From contig NZ_KQ434757.1 of NCBI RefSeq assembly GCF_001270745.1, forward strand, positions 124,001-188,000: DNA of 64,000 nucleotides. Reading direction: 5' to 3'. The position numbers were made by a program, and so were the translations under genes. The stretch is from Jiangella muralis. Its GTDB lineage: Bacteria > Actinomycetota > Actinomycetes > Jiangellales > Jiangellaceae. Shown here in pieces: positions 1-8,940 of the stretch (its first letter is position 1; the number at the start of each line of letters is the position of its first letter). The notes beneath the pieces are model-generated. The model worked only from the letters and a program-made list of their open reading frames with translations, searched no databases and was not told the DNA's origin.

Positions 1-71
1 GGTAAACGTCAGGAAAGATCGGCCGATCGGTGGAGGGCCGAATGGGTCCTACGACGGTGTCGCCGGAATTG

Positions 72-512
72 TCAGGTGGCGGCCGTGCGAATGTAGGACG
101 AGAGGGAGTCGCGCTCGACCTCGAGTTCGGTGATGCGGATCTTCACGACGTCGCCGATGCTGACGATGCCGTCGAGCCCGCCCGCGTCGGAGACCACCGG
201 CATGTGCCGGAACCGGCCCAGCGTCATGGCCGCGGCCAGCTCGTCGATGTGCTGGTGCGGCGCGCAGGTCTGGACGTCGGCGGTCATGATCGCCGAGACC
301 GGCTCAGAGAGCACACTGGCGCCACGGGCGGCCAGCGCCCGGACGATGTCGCGCTCGGAGACGATGCCGCTGATCGTGTCACCGTCCGGCGACACCACGA
401 CGGCGCCGATGCGGTTCTCGGCCAGGACGGTGAGCAGAGTGCGGACGTCGGTGTCGGGGGGCACCGTCACGACGCCCTTGCCCTTGGACCGGATGATGTC
501 GGAGATGCGCAT
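72..512 (-). CDS. CBS-domain pair protein
   Basis: A 146-residue soluble protein made almost only of two CBS domains, at about residues 8-64 and 74-130. CBS pairs bind adenine nucleotides, NAD or related ligands and usually act as energy or stress sensors. The segments IVSERDIVRAL and IVSIGDVVKIRI are the typical ends of the two repeats. The reading frame stays open far upstream, but homologues begin at MRISDIIRSKG, so I took the ATG at 512. No catalytic domain is fused to it. It lies downstream of a LacI regulator on the same strand with a 95-base gap, so co-transcription is possible but unproven. The ligand cannot be told from sequence. Confidence 0.9.
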   Translation of the reverse strand: MRISDIIRSKGKGVVTVPPDTDVRTLLTVLAENRIGAVVVSPDGDTISGIVSERDIVRALAARGASVLSEPVSAIMTADVQTCAPHQHIDELAAAMTLGRFRHMPVVSDAGGLDGIVSIGDVVKIRITELEVERDSLSSYIRTAAT

Positions 513-607
513 CGGGGGCCTCCTCGCCGCTCGGAGTACTCCTGGTGCCATTGAACCGTACGGCGTTCGCGTCGATCCGGAAAGGTTTCGGAACAGTCGA
601 GAGTGCT

Positions 608-1636
608 TTACCCCGAATTGTCCGCTCCAGTCGGGGCCGCACCGGTCGATCCGCGCACCACCAGCTCGGGCGTGAACAGCAGTTCCGCGCGGTCGGCGGG
701 CCGTCCGGCGATCTGCTCGAGCAGCGCCTGGACGGCCGCGGCGGCCATCGCCGGGACCGCCTGCCGGACGGTGGTCAGCGGCGGGTCGGTGAACGGAATG
801 AGCGGGGAGTCGTCGTACCCGATGACGGAGACGTCGCCGGGCACCGTGAGCCCGCGCTGCCGGACCGCCCGGACGGCGCCCAGGGCCATCAGATCCGACC
901 CGCACACGATGGCGGTGCAGCCGGCGTCCAACAGCCGCGAGGCACAGGCCCGGCCGCCCTCGACGGTGAAGAAGGACGTCGCCACCAGGCCGTCCGGGTC
1001 CGGCGCGCCCGGGACCGCCCGCAGCGCCCGGGTGAACCCCTCGATCTTGCGGGCCGCCGGGACGAACCGGCGCGGCCCGATCGCCAGTCCGATGCGACGG
1101 TGCCCGAGCGACGCCAGGTGCTGCACGGCCAACTCGGCCGCGGCGACGTCGTCGGTGGACACGAACGGGACGTCCAGGCCGGGGACGAACCCGTTGACCA
1201 GCACGATCGGCAGCCCCAGCTCGCGCAGACGGTGGTAGCGGGCCGGTCCGGCGGTGCTGTCGGCATGCAATCCGGACACGAACAGGATGCCGGCGACGCC
1301 GCGGTCGACCAGCATCTCGACGTACTCGTCCTCGGTGACGCCGCCGGGCGTCTGGGTGCACAGCAGCGGGGTGTACTCGCGCTGCGCCAGAATCGTCTCG
1401 ATGACCTGCACGAACGCCGGGAAGACGGGGTTCTCCAGCTCGGGCACGATGAGCCCGATGAGCCCGGCGCTGGTCGAGCGCAGCCGGCTCGGCCGCTCGT
1501 AGCCCAGGACGTCGAGCGCCGCCAGCACCGCCTGTCGGGTCTGCGCGGCCACGCCCGGCTTCGCGTTGAGCACCCGGCTGACCGTCGCCTCGCTGACCCC
1601 GGCATGCAGGGCGACGTCGCTGAGCCGCACCGTCAT
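608..1636 (-). CDS. LacI-family transcriptional regulator
   Basis: A 342-residue LacI/GalR repressor. The N-terminal helix-turn-helix (about residues 4-24, with VSEATVSRVLN) and hinge are followed by a periplasmic-binding-protein-like sensor domain from about residue 58, with GLIVPELENPVF at its start. The length is normal for the family. It is divergent from the multi-sugar ATPase gene that starts at 1842, and the 205-base gap holds a perfect inverted repeat (1684-1709) just upstream of a possible -10 element. Control of sugar import, and autoregulation, are therefore reasonable inferences. The inducer sugar cannot be read from the sequence. Confidence 0.93.
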   Translation of the reverse strand: MTVRLSDVALHAGVSEATVSRVLNAKPGVAAQTRQAVLAALDVLGYERPSRLRSTSAGLIGLIVPELENPVFPAFVQVIETILAQREYTPLLCTQTPGGVTEDEYVEMLVDRGVAGILFVSGLHADSTAGPARYHRLRELGLPIVLVNGFVPGLDVPFVSTDDVAAAELAVQHLASLGHRRIGLAIGPRRFVPAARKIEGFTRALRAVPGAPDPDGLVATSFFTVEGGRACASRLLDAGCTAIVCGSDLMALGAVRAVRQRGLTVPGDVSVIGYDDSPLIPFTDPPLTTVRQAVPAMAAAAVQALLEQIAGRPADRAELLFTPELVVRGSTGAAPTGADNSG

Positions 1637-1683
1637 GGACGGACGGTACCGCGCGGCCCGTACCGGCCGGGGTCGGCGCGACG

Positions 1684-1736
1684 CCGGGCGTGACCTACCT
1701 CACGCCCGGGTGACGGATCGAGGGCCGACCTATAGT
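1684..1736 (+). promoter_or_regulatory. Inverted repeat and putative promoter of the sugar ATPase gene
   Basis: Arms CCGGGCGTGA (1684-1693) and TCACGCCCGG (1700-1709) are perfect complements around a 6-base centre. A TATAGT hexamer follows at 1731-1736, about 105 bases before the ATG at 1842. The palindrome sits just upstream of where a -35 element would be, between divergent LacI and ATPase genes, so it is a candidate operator. The ATG has a good ribosome site (GAAGGGA). Confidence 0.5.
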
Positions 1737-1841
1737 GTCTCGTATCACCCGCAACCTGGCAGTCGCTCGCGGGACAACTTCATACCCGTCCACTTCACAA
1801 CGGATCGTCCGGCACGTACCTGCCGGTGAAGGGAATCAACG

Positions 1842-2963
1842 ATGGCTACGGTCACGTTCGACAAGGCCACCCGCATCTACCCGGGGACCGACAAGCCGGC
1901 AGTCGACGCTCTCGAGCTCGCCATCGAGGACGGGGAGTTCCTCGTGCTCGTCGGCCCCTCCGGCTGCGGCAAGTCCACCAGCCTCCGCATGCTGGCCGGC
2001 CTCGAAGAGGTCGACGGCGGCGCCATCCGCATCGGCGAGCGCGACGTCACGCACATGCCGCCCAAGGACCGCGACATCGCGATGGTGTTCCAGAACTACG
2101 CGCTGTACCCGCACATGTCGGTGGCCGACAACATGGGCTTCGCGCTGAAGATCGCCGGCACGCCGAAGGACGAGATCCGCCGCCGCGTGGGCGACGCCGC
2201 CAAGCTGCTCGACCTCTCCGAGTACCTCGACCGCAAGCCGAAGGCGCTCTCCGGTGGTCAGCGCCAGCGTGTCGCCATGGGCCGGGCCATCGTCCGCGAG
2301 CCGCAGGTGTTCCTCATGGACGAGCCGCTGTCGAACCTCGACGCCAAGCTGCGCGTGTCCACCCGCACCCAGATCGCCTCGCTGCAGCGCCGTCTGGGCA
2401 TCACCACGGTCTACGTCACGCACGACCAGGTCGAGGCCATGACCATGGGCGACCGCGTCGCGGTGCTCAACGCGGGCCTGCTCCAGCAGGTCGACAGCCC
2501 GCTGGGCCTCTACGACAAGCCGTCCAACGTGTTCGTCGCCGGGTTCATCGGCTCGCCGGCCATGAACATCGCGACCTTCGACGTCAAGGACGGCCGCGCC
2601 ACCCTCGGCAACGCCGACGTCGCCGTCCCGGCGTCCATCTCCGCGAAGGTGGCGGCGGAAGGCTCCGACACCGTCGTCCTGGGCTTCCGGCCCGAGTCGC
2701 TGACCCCGGCGTCGGCCGAGGAGGCGGGCGGCATCCCGGTGCTCGTCGACGTCGTCGAGGAGCTCGGCTCCGACGCCTACGTCTACGGCCGCCCGGCCGG
2801 CCCGGCCGCCGAGGAGCAGGCCGACCGCCTGCGCAGCGACCAGATCATCGCGCGGGTCGAGCCGCGCAACGCGCCGCAGAAGGGCGAGAAGATCAACTTC
2901 ACCGTCCGTCAGGGCAGCGAGCACTTCTTCTCGGTCAAGACCGGCGAGCGGCTGGAGCCCTGA
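1842..2963 (+). CDS. msiK: MsiK/UgpC-type multi-sugar ABC transporter ATPase
   Basis: A 373-residue ATP-binding subunit of carbohydrate importers (MalK/UgpC/MsmX class). Visible motifs are Walker A GPSGCGKST (38-46), the Q-loop at Q84 in VFQNYALYPHM, the signature LSGGQ (136-140), Walker B with FLMDEPLSNLD, the H-loop YVTHDQ, and a C-terminal OB-type regulatory domain. No permease or binding-protein gene is nearby. An orphan ATPase of this kind is typical of MsiK in Streptomyces, where one ATPase energises several sugar importers. The divergent LacI regulator suggests carbohydrate control. The symbol is given by family resemblance and the orphan context; ugpC is the name many pipelines would use. 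Confidence 0.92.
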   Translation: MATVTFDKATRIYPGTDKPAVDALELAIEDGEFLVLVGPSGCGKSTSLRMLAGLEEVDGGAIRIGERDVTHMPPKDRDIAMVFQNYALYPHMSVADNMGFALKIAGTPKDEIRRRVGDAAKLLDLSEYLDRKPKALSGGQRQRVAMGRAIVREPQVFLMDEPLSNLDAKLRVSTRTQIASLQRRLGITTVYVTHDQVEAMTMGDRVAVLNAGLLQQVDSPLGLYDKPSNVFVAGFIGSPAMNIATFDVKDGRATLGNADVAVPASISAKVAAEGSDTVVLGFRPESLTPASAEEAGGIPVLVDVVEELGSDAYVYGRPAGPAAEEQADRLRSDQIIARVEPRNAPQKGEKINFTVRQGSEHFFSVKTGERLEP

Positions 2964-3030
2964 CCCACCGCTGACCACCAGCTGAACGCCGCGGCGAGGA
3001 TCCGGCGGCTCCGTACGGGACAATGGTTCC

Positions 3031-4299
3031 ATGGAGCTTCGGATCCTCGCCGCACCGCGCGAGCAGCAGGCGCTCCTCGACCTGCCCTGGGACATGCCGC
3101 TGGAACAGTGGCCCGAGTGGTACCTGGTCGCGCTCCCCCGCGGCATCTCGCGCCACGTCGTCCGGTTCACCCGGCTCGGCCGCAACGTCTACGCGCTGAA
3201 AGAGATCGTCAAGCCGTACGCCGACCGCGAGTACCAGATGCTGCGCGACCTCGCCCGGCTCGGCGTCCCCGCGGTCCAGGCGGTCGGCGTCGTCAGCGGC
3301 CGCGAGGCCCCCGACGGCGAGTCGCTCGACTCCGTCCTCGTCACCCGGCACCTGCAGTTCTCGCTGCCGTACCGCGCGCTGTTCGCCCGCATGATGCGCC
3401 GCGACACCGTCGACCGCCTCATCGACGCGCTGGTCGTGCTGATCGCCCGGCTGCACCTCACCGGCTTCTACTGGGGCGACTGCTCGCTCTCGAACACGCT
3501 GTTCCGCCGCGACGCCGGCGCGTTCGCCGCCTACCTCGTCGACGCCGAGACCGGTGAGCTGCACAACGGGCTCAGCGACGGACAGCGGGCGCACGACCTC
3601 GACACCGCCCGCACGAACATCGCCGGCGAGATGATGGACCTCCTCGCCGCCGGCCAGCTGGACGAGAGCGTCGACCCCATCGCCGTCAGCGACCAGGTGG
3701 TCGAGCGGTACACGGCGCTGTGGACCGAGCTGACCGAGTGGGAGGCGTTCGACGTCAACGAGCGGTGGCGCATCGCCCGCCGGGTCGACCGCCTCAACGA
3801 GCTGGGCTTCGACGTCGACGAGCTCGACATCGTCACCGACATCGGCGGCCGCACCATCCGCGTCCAGCCGAAGGTCGTCGACCCCGGCCACCACTCGCGC
3901 CGGCTGCTGCGCCTCACCGGCATCGACTCGCAGGAGAACCAGGCCCGCCGGCTGCTCAACGACCTCGACACCTACGCCGCCGTCACCGAGCAGCAGGGCG
4001 AGGACGAGGAGATCGTCGCCAACGCGTGGGTGCTGGACAGTTACGAGCCGGTGCTGCGGGCCATCCCGCGCGAGCTGCGCGGCAAGCTGGAGGGCCCGGA
4101 GATCTTCCACGAGGTGCTCGAGCACCGCTGGTATCTCTCCGAGAACCTCGGCCGCGACGTCGGGCTCGAGGAGGCCGCGCGCGACTACGCCGACACCGTC
4201 CTGCGGCACAAGCCGGACGAGCTGGCCATCCTGGGCGGCACCAGCGCCGAGGCCGACACCACCCAGCCGTTCCGCATCACGTGGAGCGACCTCCAGTAA
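3031..4299 (+). CDS. DUF4032 protein, kinase-like fold
   Basis: A 422-residue actinobacterial protein of the DUF4032 family. The N-terminal half carries a kinase-like pattern: an LKEIV lysine near residue 57, and a catalytic-loop-like segment around residue 145 (HLTGFYWGDCSLSNT) followed by the acidic DAETGE. This resembles lipopolysaccharide or aminoglycoside kinases. No signal peptide or membrane segment is visible. It follows the sugar ATPase gene by 67 bases on the same strand. No substrate is known to me, and kinase activity is inferred only from motif similarity. Confidence 0.85.
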   Translation: MELRILAAPREQQALLDLPWDMPLEQWPEWYLVALPRGISRHVVRFTRLGRNVYALKEIVKPYADREYQMLRDLARLGVPAVQAVGVVSGREAPDGESLDSVLVTRHLQFSLPYRALFARMMRRDTVDRLIDALVVLIARLHLTGFYWGDCSLSNTLFRRDAGAFAAYLVDAETGELHNGLSDGQRAHDLDTARTNIAGEMMDLLAAGQLDESVDPIAVSDQVVERYTALWTELTEWEAFDVNERWRIARRVDRLNELGFDVDELDIVTDIGGRTIRVQPKVVDPGHHSRRLLRLTGIDSQENQARRLLNDLDTYAAVTEQQGEDEEIVANAWVLDSYEPVLRAIPRELRGKLEGPEIFHEVLEHRWYLSENLGRDVGLEEAARDYADTVLRHKPDELAILGGTSAEADTTQPFRITWSDLQ

Positions 4300-4348
4300 C
4301 CCGACCTGTTATGGTGCTCCGCGCGGGCACATGACATTTGGGAACTGG

Positions 4349-5737
4349 ATGAGGCACCACACCATACGAACCCGCAGTCTCTTCGCGGCCGCGGCCATCG
4401 GCGTCGCCCTCGTGCTCGCCGCGGCGGGCCCGGCGAGCGCTCAGGACGAACCGCTCACCACCGAGAACCCCCGACCCAACTCCGCGCCGCTGACCGGCGG
4501 CGACGCGGCCTATGAATACGCACCGACGATCATCGCCGAGAACGGCGTGTACCGCATGTGGTACTGCGCGCAGCACCCACAGGGCGCCGTGCCCGGCGAC
4601 GACATCCTGTATGCGGAGTCGCCGAACCTCGACGGCCCGTTCACCGCGCCGGGCGGCGGCGAACCGCTGATCGTCTTCGAGGGGCGCGGCGACGGCAGCT
4701 TCGACGGGCAGCACACCTGCGACCCGTCCGTCGTCAAGGTCGACGGCACCTACTACATGTACTACGGCGCGGCCGTGAACGACGGCGCCACCACCATCGG
4801 CGTCGCCCGCAGCTCCGACGGCCTCAGCTGGGAGCGCATGACCGACCAGCCGATCATCGCGCCGGCGAACCAGCAGGACACCGGCAACACCTACGGCGCC
4901 GGCCAGCCCAGTGCGGTCTACCTCGACGGGCAGTTCTACCTGATCTTCACCGACACCACCGGCGCCGGCGCGCTGCCCACCAACGGCGCGGGCCAGTTCG
5001 CCTGGCGCTCGGCCGACCCGACGTTCGCCTCCGGCACCGAGGTGTTCACGGCCGAGGGCTGGCAGTCCGGTACGCCGGAGAACAACCGCAGCTTCTCCGT
5101 GGCGAACGCGTTCTCGGCGGACTGGCAGTACTCCGACGAGCTCGAGTCGTTCGTCATCGCCCACAACAACGACGCCGGCCGCACCACGCTGACGTTCCTC
5201 GGCACCGAGAACCTCGCCGAGCACCCGTGGGCGCCGGTGAACATCGAGGGCCCATGGGTCGAGGGCCCGGGCATCGTGTCGAAGCCCGACAAGCACGCCG
5301 TCGACGACAATGGCGGCGAGTGCGGCCGGGTGCCGTTCGACGTCATGCACGCGAGCCGGGCCGACGGCGTCCCGCCGCAGGACCTCGTGCACAAGGGCAT
5401 CGACGTCGTGGCGCCGATCGAGTGCGAGACGCCCACCCCGACCCCGACCGAGGACCCGACGGACGACCCGACCGACGATCCCACGGACGACCCGACCGAG
5501 GACCCCACCGAGGATCCGACGGACGAGCCCACCGAGGATCCGACGGACGAGCCGTCCGAGAGCCCGACCCCGACGCAGGAGCCGACCGAGGAGCCGACGC
5601 CGTCGCCGTCGCCCACCTCTGACGACGACCTGCCCGACACCGGCGCCGGCAGCACCGGCGTGCTGGTGACGTTGGGCGTGGCCCTGGTGGCCGGCGCGGC
5701 GCTGCTGTACCGGTACCGCCGCGGCACGGTCGCGTAA
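4349..5737 (+). CDS. Secreted beta-propeller glycosidase-like protein with LPDTG anchor
   Basis: About 462 residues. A signal peptide ending near PASAQ is followed by a domain with repeated blade-like segments (APTIIAENGVYRMWYC, DPSVVKVDGTYYMYYG, QPSAVYLDGQFYLIF) typical of five-bladed glycoside hydrolases (GH43/GH32/GH130-like). A stalk of DPTD/DPTE repeats (about 5440-5620) leads to the sorting signal LPDTG, a hydrophobic helix and a basic tail, so the protein should be anchored to the wall by a sortase. The first possible ATG is at 4331. I prefer 4349 because MRHHTIRTRS gives a normal signal peptide, but neither start has a strong ribosome site. Substrate unknown; catalytic acids not assigned. 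Confidence 0.8.
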   Translation: MRHHTIRTRSLFAAAAIGVALVLAAAGPASAQDEPLTTENPRPNSAPLTGGDAAYEYAPTIIAENGVYRMWYCAQHPQGAVPGDDILYAESPNLDGPFTAPGGGEPLIVFEGRGDGSFDGQHTCDPSVVKVDGTYYMYYGAAVNDGATTIGVARSSDGLSWERMTDQPIIAPANQQDTGNTYGAGQPSAVYLDGQFYLIFTDTTGAGALPTNGAGQFAWRSADPTFASGTEVFTAEGWQSGTPENNRSFSVANAFSADWQYSDELESFVIAHNNDAGRTTLTFLGTENLAEHPWAPVNIEGPWVEGPGIVSKPDKHAVDDNGGECGRVPFDVMHASRADGVPPQDLVHKGIDVVAPIECETPTPTPTEDPTDDPTDDPTDDPTEDPTEDPTDEPTEDPTDEPSESPTPTQEPTEEPTPSPSPTSDDDLPDTGAGSTGVLVTLGVALVAGAALLYRYRRGTVA

Positions 5738-5750
5738 CGCAGCACGGAAG

Positions 5751-5794
5751 ACGACGAGGGGTGGACGGCCGCGTGGCCGTCCACCCCTCGTCGT
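5751..5794. terminator. Bidirectional hairpin terminator
   Basis: A perfect 20-bp stem (5751-5770 pairing with 5775-5794) around a GCGT loop lies between the convergent ends of the LPDTG protein gene and the YciI gene. Position and symmetry fit a shared terminator. Confidence 0.85.
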
Positions 5795-5800
5795 GTGTAC

Positions 5801-6184
5801 TCAGACGCGGTAGGGCGCGTCGCCGCGGACGACGTCGGTGACCTCCTCGTTCACCGGCCGGATCTCGACCACGCCGCCGACGCCGCACGGGATGCGCGCA
5901 GCGATGGCCGCCGCCTCCTCGGGCGTCTCGCAGTCGACCAGGTAGTAGCCGGCCAGTAGTTCCTTGGCCTCGAGGAACGGGCCGTCGGTGATGGCGGGCG
6001 CGCCGCCACGGGCGCCCGCGCGCACCGTCAGCACGCCGGAGCCGTCGCCGAGCGCGGCCGAGCTGAGCACCGTCCCCGACTCGTTGAGCTCCTTGAACAG
6101 GGTGACGTGCCCCTGCAGCCGGGCCTCCGCCTCGGGGTCGGGGCCCGCGCCCGCGTTGTTGTAGATGAGCATCAGGTACTTCAC
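5801..6184 (-). CDS. YciI/DGPF-domain protein
   Basis: A 127-residue member of the YCII-related family, recognised by the start VKYLMLIYNN and the core TDGPFLEAKELLAGYY. Such proteins adopt a ferredoxin-like fold. In actinobacteria they often sit with ECF sigma factors, but here the partner is a divergent MFS pump. The frame could open at a GTG at 6193, but that overlaps the ribosome site GAGAGGG; the GTG at 6184 lies 8 bases after it and matches the family N-terminus. Molecular function is unknown. Confidence 0.88.
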   Translation of the reverse strand: MKYLMLIYNNAGAGPDPEAEARLQGHVTLFKELNESGTVLSSAALGDGSGVLTVRAGARGGAPAITDGPFLEAKELLAGYYLVDCETPEEAAAIAARIPCGVGGVVEIRPVNEEVTDVVRGDAPYRV

Positions 6185-6305
6185 GGGGTTCACCCTCTCA
6201 CGACTCCCATGTGATGCAGGTCACATTTGTCGATGTCGAAATCCGTCCCGCGACCGCGACGTACCGGATGACAGCGCGATCGAAGGACCTGAGAGAGGGA
6301 TTACC

Positions 6306-7892
6306 GTGACGACCATCGACACATCGGCTCCCGTGGAGCGAGCCGGCAAGCGCGAGTGGATCGGCCTGGCCGTACTGGCCCTGCCCACCCTGCTGCTCGC
6401 ACTCGACATGAGCGTTCTCCACCTGGCGGTGCCGCACCTGGCCGCCGACCTGAAGCCGAGCAGCACCCAGCTGCTGTGGATCACCGACATCTACGGCTTC
6501 ATGGTGGCCGGCTTCCTCATCACCATGGGCACCCTCGGCGACCGGATCGGCCGCCGGAAGCTGCTGATGATCGGTGCCGTCGCGTTCGCCGCGGCTTCGG
6601 CGCTGGCCGCCTTCTCGACGAGCGCGGAGATGCTGATCGCGACCCGGACGGTGCTGGGCATCGCCGGCGCGACGCTGATGCCGTCGACACTCGGCCTGAT
6701 CAGCAACATGTTCAAGGACCCGAGGCAGCGCGGCGTCGCGATCTCGGTGTGGATGAGCTGCTTCATGGGCGGCATGGCGCTCGGCCCGGCCATCGGCGGG
6801 GTGCTGCTGGAGGCGTTCTGGTGGGGCGCGGTGTTCCTGCTCGGCGTTCCGGTGATGGTGCTGCTGCTGGCGACCGCCCCGATCCTGCTGCCCGAGCACC
6901 GCAACCCCGACGCCGGCCGGCTCGACCTCGCCAGCGTGGGCCTGTCGCTGGGCGCCATCCTGCCCGTCATCTACGGCCTCAAGGAGCTGGCGAAGGACGG
7001 CGTGAGCACTGAGTCGCTGGGCGCCGTGGTCCTCGGCCTGGTCGTGGGCGTCACGTTCGCCCGCCGGCAGCTGCGGCTGGACGACCCGCTGCTGGACCTG
7101 CGGCTGTTCAGGAACAAGCGGTTCAGCTCGGCGCTCGGCATCTTCTCCGTCGGCGGGTTCGCGATGGGCGGCATCTTCCTCTTCGTCGCCCAGTACCTGC
7201 AGCTGGTCGAGGGCCTGTCGGCGCTGGAAGCCGGGCTCTGGATGGTCCCGCCGGCTGTCGCCATGATCGCCGGCACCATGTACGGCCCCGCGCTGAGCCG
7301 GACGTTCGGCGCCGGCTGGGTGATCGGCGGCGGGATGGCGTTCTCCGCCGTCGGACTGCTCCTGATGACGCAGGTCGGCGCCGCCGGCGGCCTCGGTCTG
7401 ATGATCGTCGGCATGATCATCGCCAACGTGGGCATGGGCCCGGGCGCCTCCCTGACGACGGACATCGTGATCGGCTCCGCCCCGCCGGAGAAGGCCGGCT
7501 CCGCGGCAGCGGTCTCCGAGACCAGCGCCGAGTTCGGCATCGCCCTCGGCATCGCGACGCTGGGCAGCCTGGGCACCGCGATCTACCGCTCCGACCTGAC
7601 GGTCCCGGCCGGCACGCCCGGCGAGCTGGCCACCGCCGCCCAGGACTCGCTGCCCGGCGCCACCGTGGCCGCCGCGGAACTGCCCGCCGACGTGGCCGGC
7701 CCGCTCATCGAGGCCGCCCGCGAGGCGTTCATGACCGGTCTCACCACGGTCGCCAGCATCAGCGCCGCCGCCCTGCTCGTCTTCGCGGTCGTCGGTGTGA
7801 CCCTGTTCCGCCGGTTCCAGCCGGCCGCCCACGCCCCCGAGCAGGCGACGGCGGACCTGACCGACGCCGAGCCGGAGCCCGTCGCGGCCTGA
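6306..7892 (+). CDS. MFS drug-efflux transporter, 14-TM (SmvA/QacA type)
   Basis: A 528-residue transporter of the DHA2 family. Motif A GTLGDRIGRRKLL follows the second helix, and the ALDMSVLHLAVPHLA helix near the start is characteristic of SmvA/QacA pumps for quaternary ammonium compounds and dyes. About fourteen hydrophobic helices can be counted. The start is the GTG at 6306, preceded by GAGAGAGGG. It is divergent from the YciI gene and followed by a strong terminator. Substrate assignment is by family only. Confidence 0.9.
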   Translation: MTTIDTSAPVERAGKREWIGLAVLALPTLLLALDMSVLHLAVPHLAADLKPSSTQLLWITDIYGFMVAGFLITMGTLGDRIGRRKLLMIGAVAFAAASALAAFSTSAEMLIATRTVLGIAGATLMPSTLGLISNMFKDPRQRGVAISVWMSCFMGGMALGPAIGGVLLEAFWWGAVFLLGVPVMVLLLATAPILLPEHRNPDAGRLDLASVGLSLGAILPVIYGLKELAKDGVSTESLGAVVLGLVVGVTFARRQLRLDDPLLDLRLFRNKRFSSALGIFSVGGFAMGGIFLFVAQYLQLVEGLSALEAGLWMVPPAVAMIAGTMYGPALSRTFGAGWVIGGGMAFSAVGLLLMTQVGAAGGLGLMIVGMIIANVGMGPGASLTTDIVIGSAPPEKAGSAAAVSETSAEFGIALGIATLGSLGTAIYRSDLTVPAGTPGELATAAQDSLPGATVAAAELPADVAGPLIEAAREAFMTGLTTVASISAAALLVFAVVGVTLFRRFQPAAHAPEQATADLTDAEPEPVAA

Positions 7893-7911
7893 CCTTCGAG
7901 CGCTGTCCCGG

Positions 7912-7947
7912 GAGCCGGGACCGGTCCACCAAGACCGGTCCCGGCTC
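7912..7947 (+). terminator. Terminator of the MFS gene
   Basis: Perfect 15-bp arms GAGCCGGGACCGGTC (7912-7926) and their complement (7933-7947) around a 6-base loop, 20 bases after the MFS stop codon. Confidence 0.85.
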
Positions 7948-7955
7948 TCGCGCGT

Positions 7956-8380
7956 TCAGCGCCGGGGAACGGCGGGGACCGGGCGGTCCGGCCCGGCCAC
8001 GCGGGTGTCGAACCTGGTGCTGGCCAACGCCCGCTCGGCGATCATGATCAGGTCGTGCACCTCGCCGGCGATGTAGGCGGTCGCGCCGCGCTCGATCGCC
8101 TTGGTGCGCAGGATCCCCGCCTGACGTAGCTCCTCCAGCGCCGCCGTCGCGGCCGGGAACAAGACGTGAAGGATCCGCGTCAGCGTCGTCGCGGTCACCA
8201 CCGGCGCCTCCGACAGCTGCCCGAGCAGACGCGCGACGGCTGAGTCCGCCCGCGGCGCTGCCCGCAGCCCGATCGAGCCGCGATACGCGGCCAGGCGCGC
8301 CTCCCATTCGGCCCGCAGCTCGTTGATCCGGTCGCGCAGGGAGGACGACTGCTCGACCGCGATCGCCGACGCGTGCAGAT
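7956..8380 (-). pseudogene. Fic-family protein, C-terminal fragment
   Basis: The minus strand encodes about 140 residues resembling the C-terminal winged-helix part of actinobacterial Fic proteins: RDRINELRAEWEARL, then RADSAVARLLGQLSEAP and the helix-turn-helix-like AATAALEELRQAGIL. The catalytic HPFxxGNGR region is absent. Upstream of about 8380 the frame runs into the antisense of another gene fragment and loses all similarity. An N-terminal Fic fragment lies at 8941-9120 on the same strand, so this is one fic gene that was broken and partly deleted. The family call is by motif recognition. Confidence 0.7.
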
Positions 8381-8663
8381 CCGCGAGGTCGTCACGGCGC
8401 CCAACCGCGACACCCGCATCGTCGGCGCCGCCGCCTACGAGTCCGGCGACAACAGCATCGTGCTGGTGCTGCGCAAACCCGCCCACGTGGACGTCACACT
8501 GCACCGGCTGGACCCGCTCTACCGGGTGCACGAGACCGACGTCTACACCGGCCCGCTCGATCGCGGCCGCCAGCGGCTGCCGCTCGGCCGCCGGGTCGGC
8601 CGGGGCGAGCGGTTCCTCGTCTTCGAGGCCGACCGCGAGACGACGGTGCATCCGCTCGGCTGA
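8376..8663 (+). pseudogene. C-terminal fragment of an unidentified gene
   Basis: An open stretch of about 95 codons without a convincing start or ribosome site reads IREVVTAPNRDTRIVGAAAY, then LVLRKPAHVDVTLHRLDPLY, and ends at a TGA. It looks like the C-terminal beta-rich end of a larger protein. Its first codons abut, head to head, the broken end of the fic fragment, which suggests a deletion joined two unrelated genes near 8376. I do not recognise the parent family. Confidence 0.45.
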
Positions 8664-8688
8664 GCCGTCCTCGCCGGAACGGGGTGGG

Positions 8689-8732
8689 TCGCCGGCCGCG
8701 AGACGATCAGTCGCCGGCCGCGAAACGATCAG
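8689..8732. repeat. 22-bp tandem duplication at the array edge
   Basis: Positions 8689-8710 and 8711-8732 are two adjacent 22-base copies with one difference (GAG against GAA), each starting TCGCCGGCCGCG and ending ACGATCAG. The second copy runs into the first arm of the palindromic array. Confidence 0.85.
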
Positions 8733-8875
8733 GTGACGCAACCCCCGGCGATCGTCGCGTGTACGTCACCTGATCGTTTTCGGTCCGCATGCTGAAGTTG
8801 ATCAGGTGACGAAACGTGGCCGTCGCCAGGTCCTTCGTCACCTGATCGTTTACCTGAAGATGATCAGGTGACGAA
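8723..8875. repeat. Alternating palindromic-arm array, copy 1
   Basis: Five arms alternate in orientation: GATCAGGTGACG at 8727-8738, complement at 8764-8775, forward at 8800-8811, complement at 8836-8847, forward at 8862-8873. The first pair is a perfect 16-bp inverted repeat (8723-8738 with 8764-8779), the second a perfect 14-bp one (8800-8813 with 8834-8847). The enclosed segments, 25 and 24 bases, are unrelated to each other. The linker 8780-8799 is conserved with copy 2 near 55.96 kb when reversed. No cas genes or transposase are nearby. The array lies between the two fic fragments. Function unknown. Confidence 0.85.
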
Positions 8876-8940
8876 GGGCGTCCAGGCGCGCGGCGACCGG
8901 ACGAACAGGCCCAGCCACGCGTTGACGGCCGCGCTGGCCG

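Noticed and set aside
5440-5620. Tandem repeat or CRISPR-like DNA in the LPDTG gene
   Set aside because: It is the codon-level echo of the DPTD/DPTE protein stalk, in frame and within the gene.
8723-8875. CRISPR array
   Set aside because: Arms alternate in orientation, units are few and imperfect and there are no cas genes, so the CRISPR label is not justified despite unique segments of constant length.
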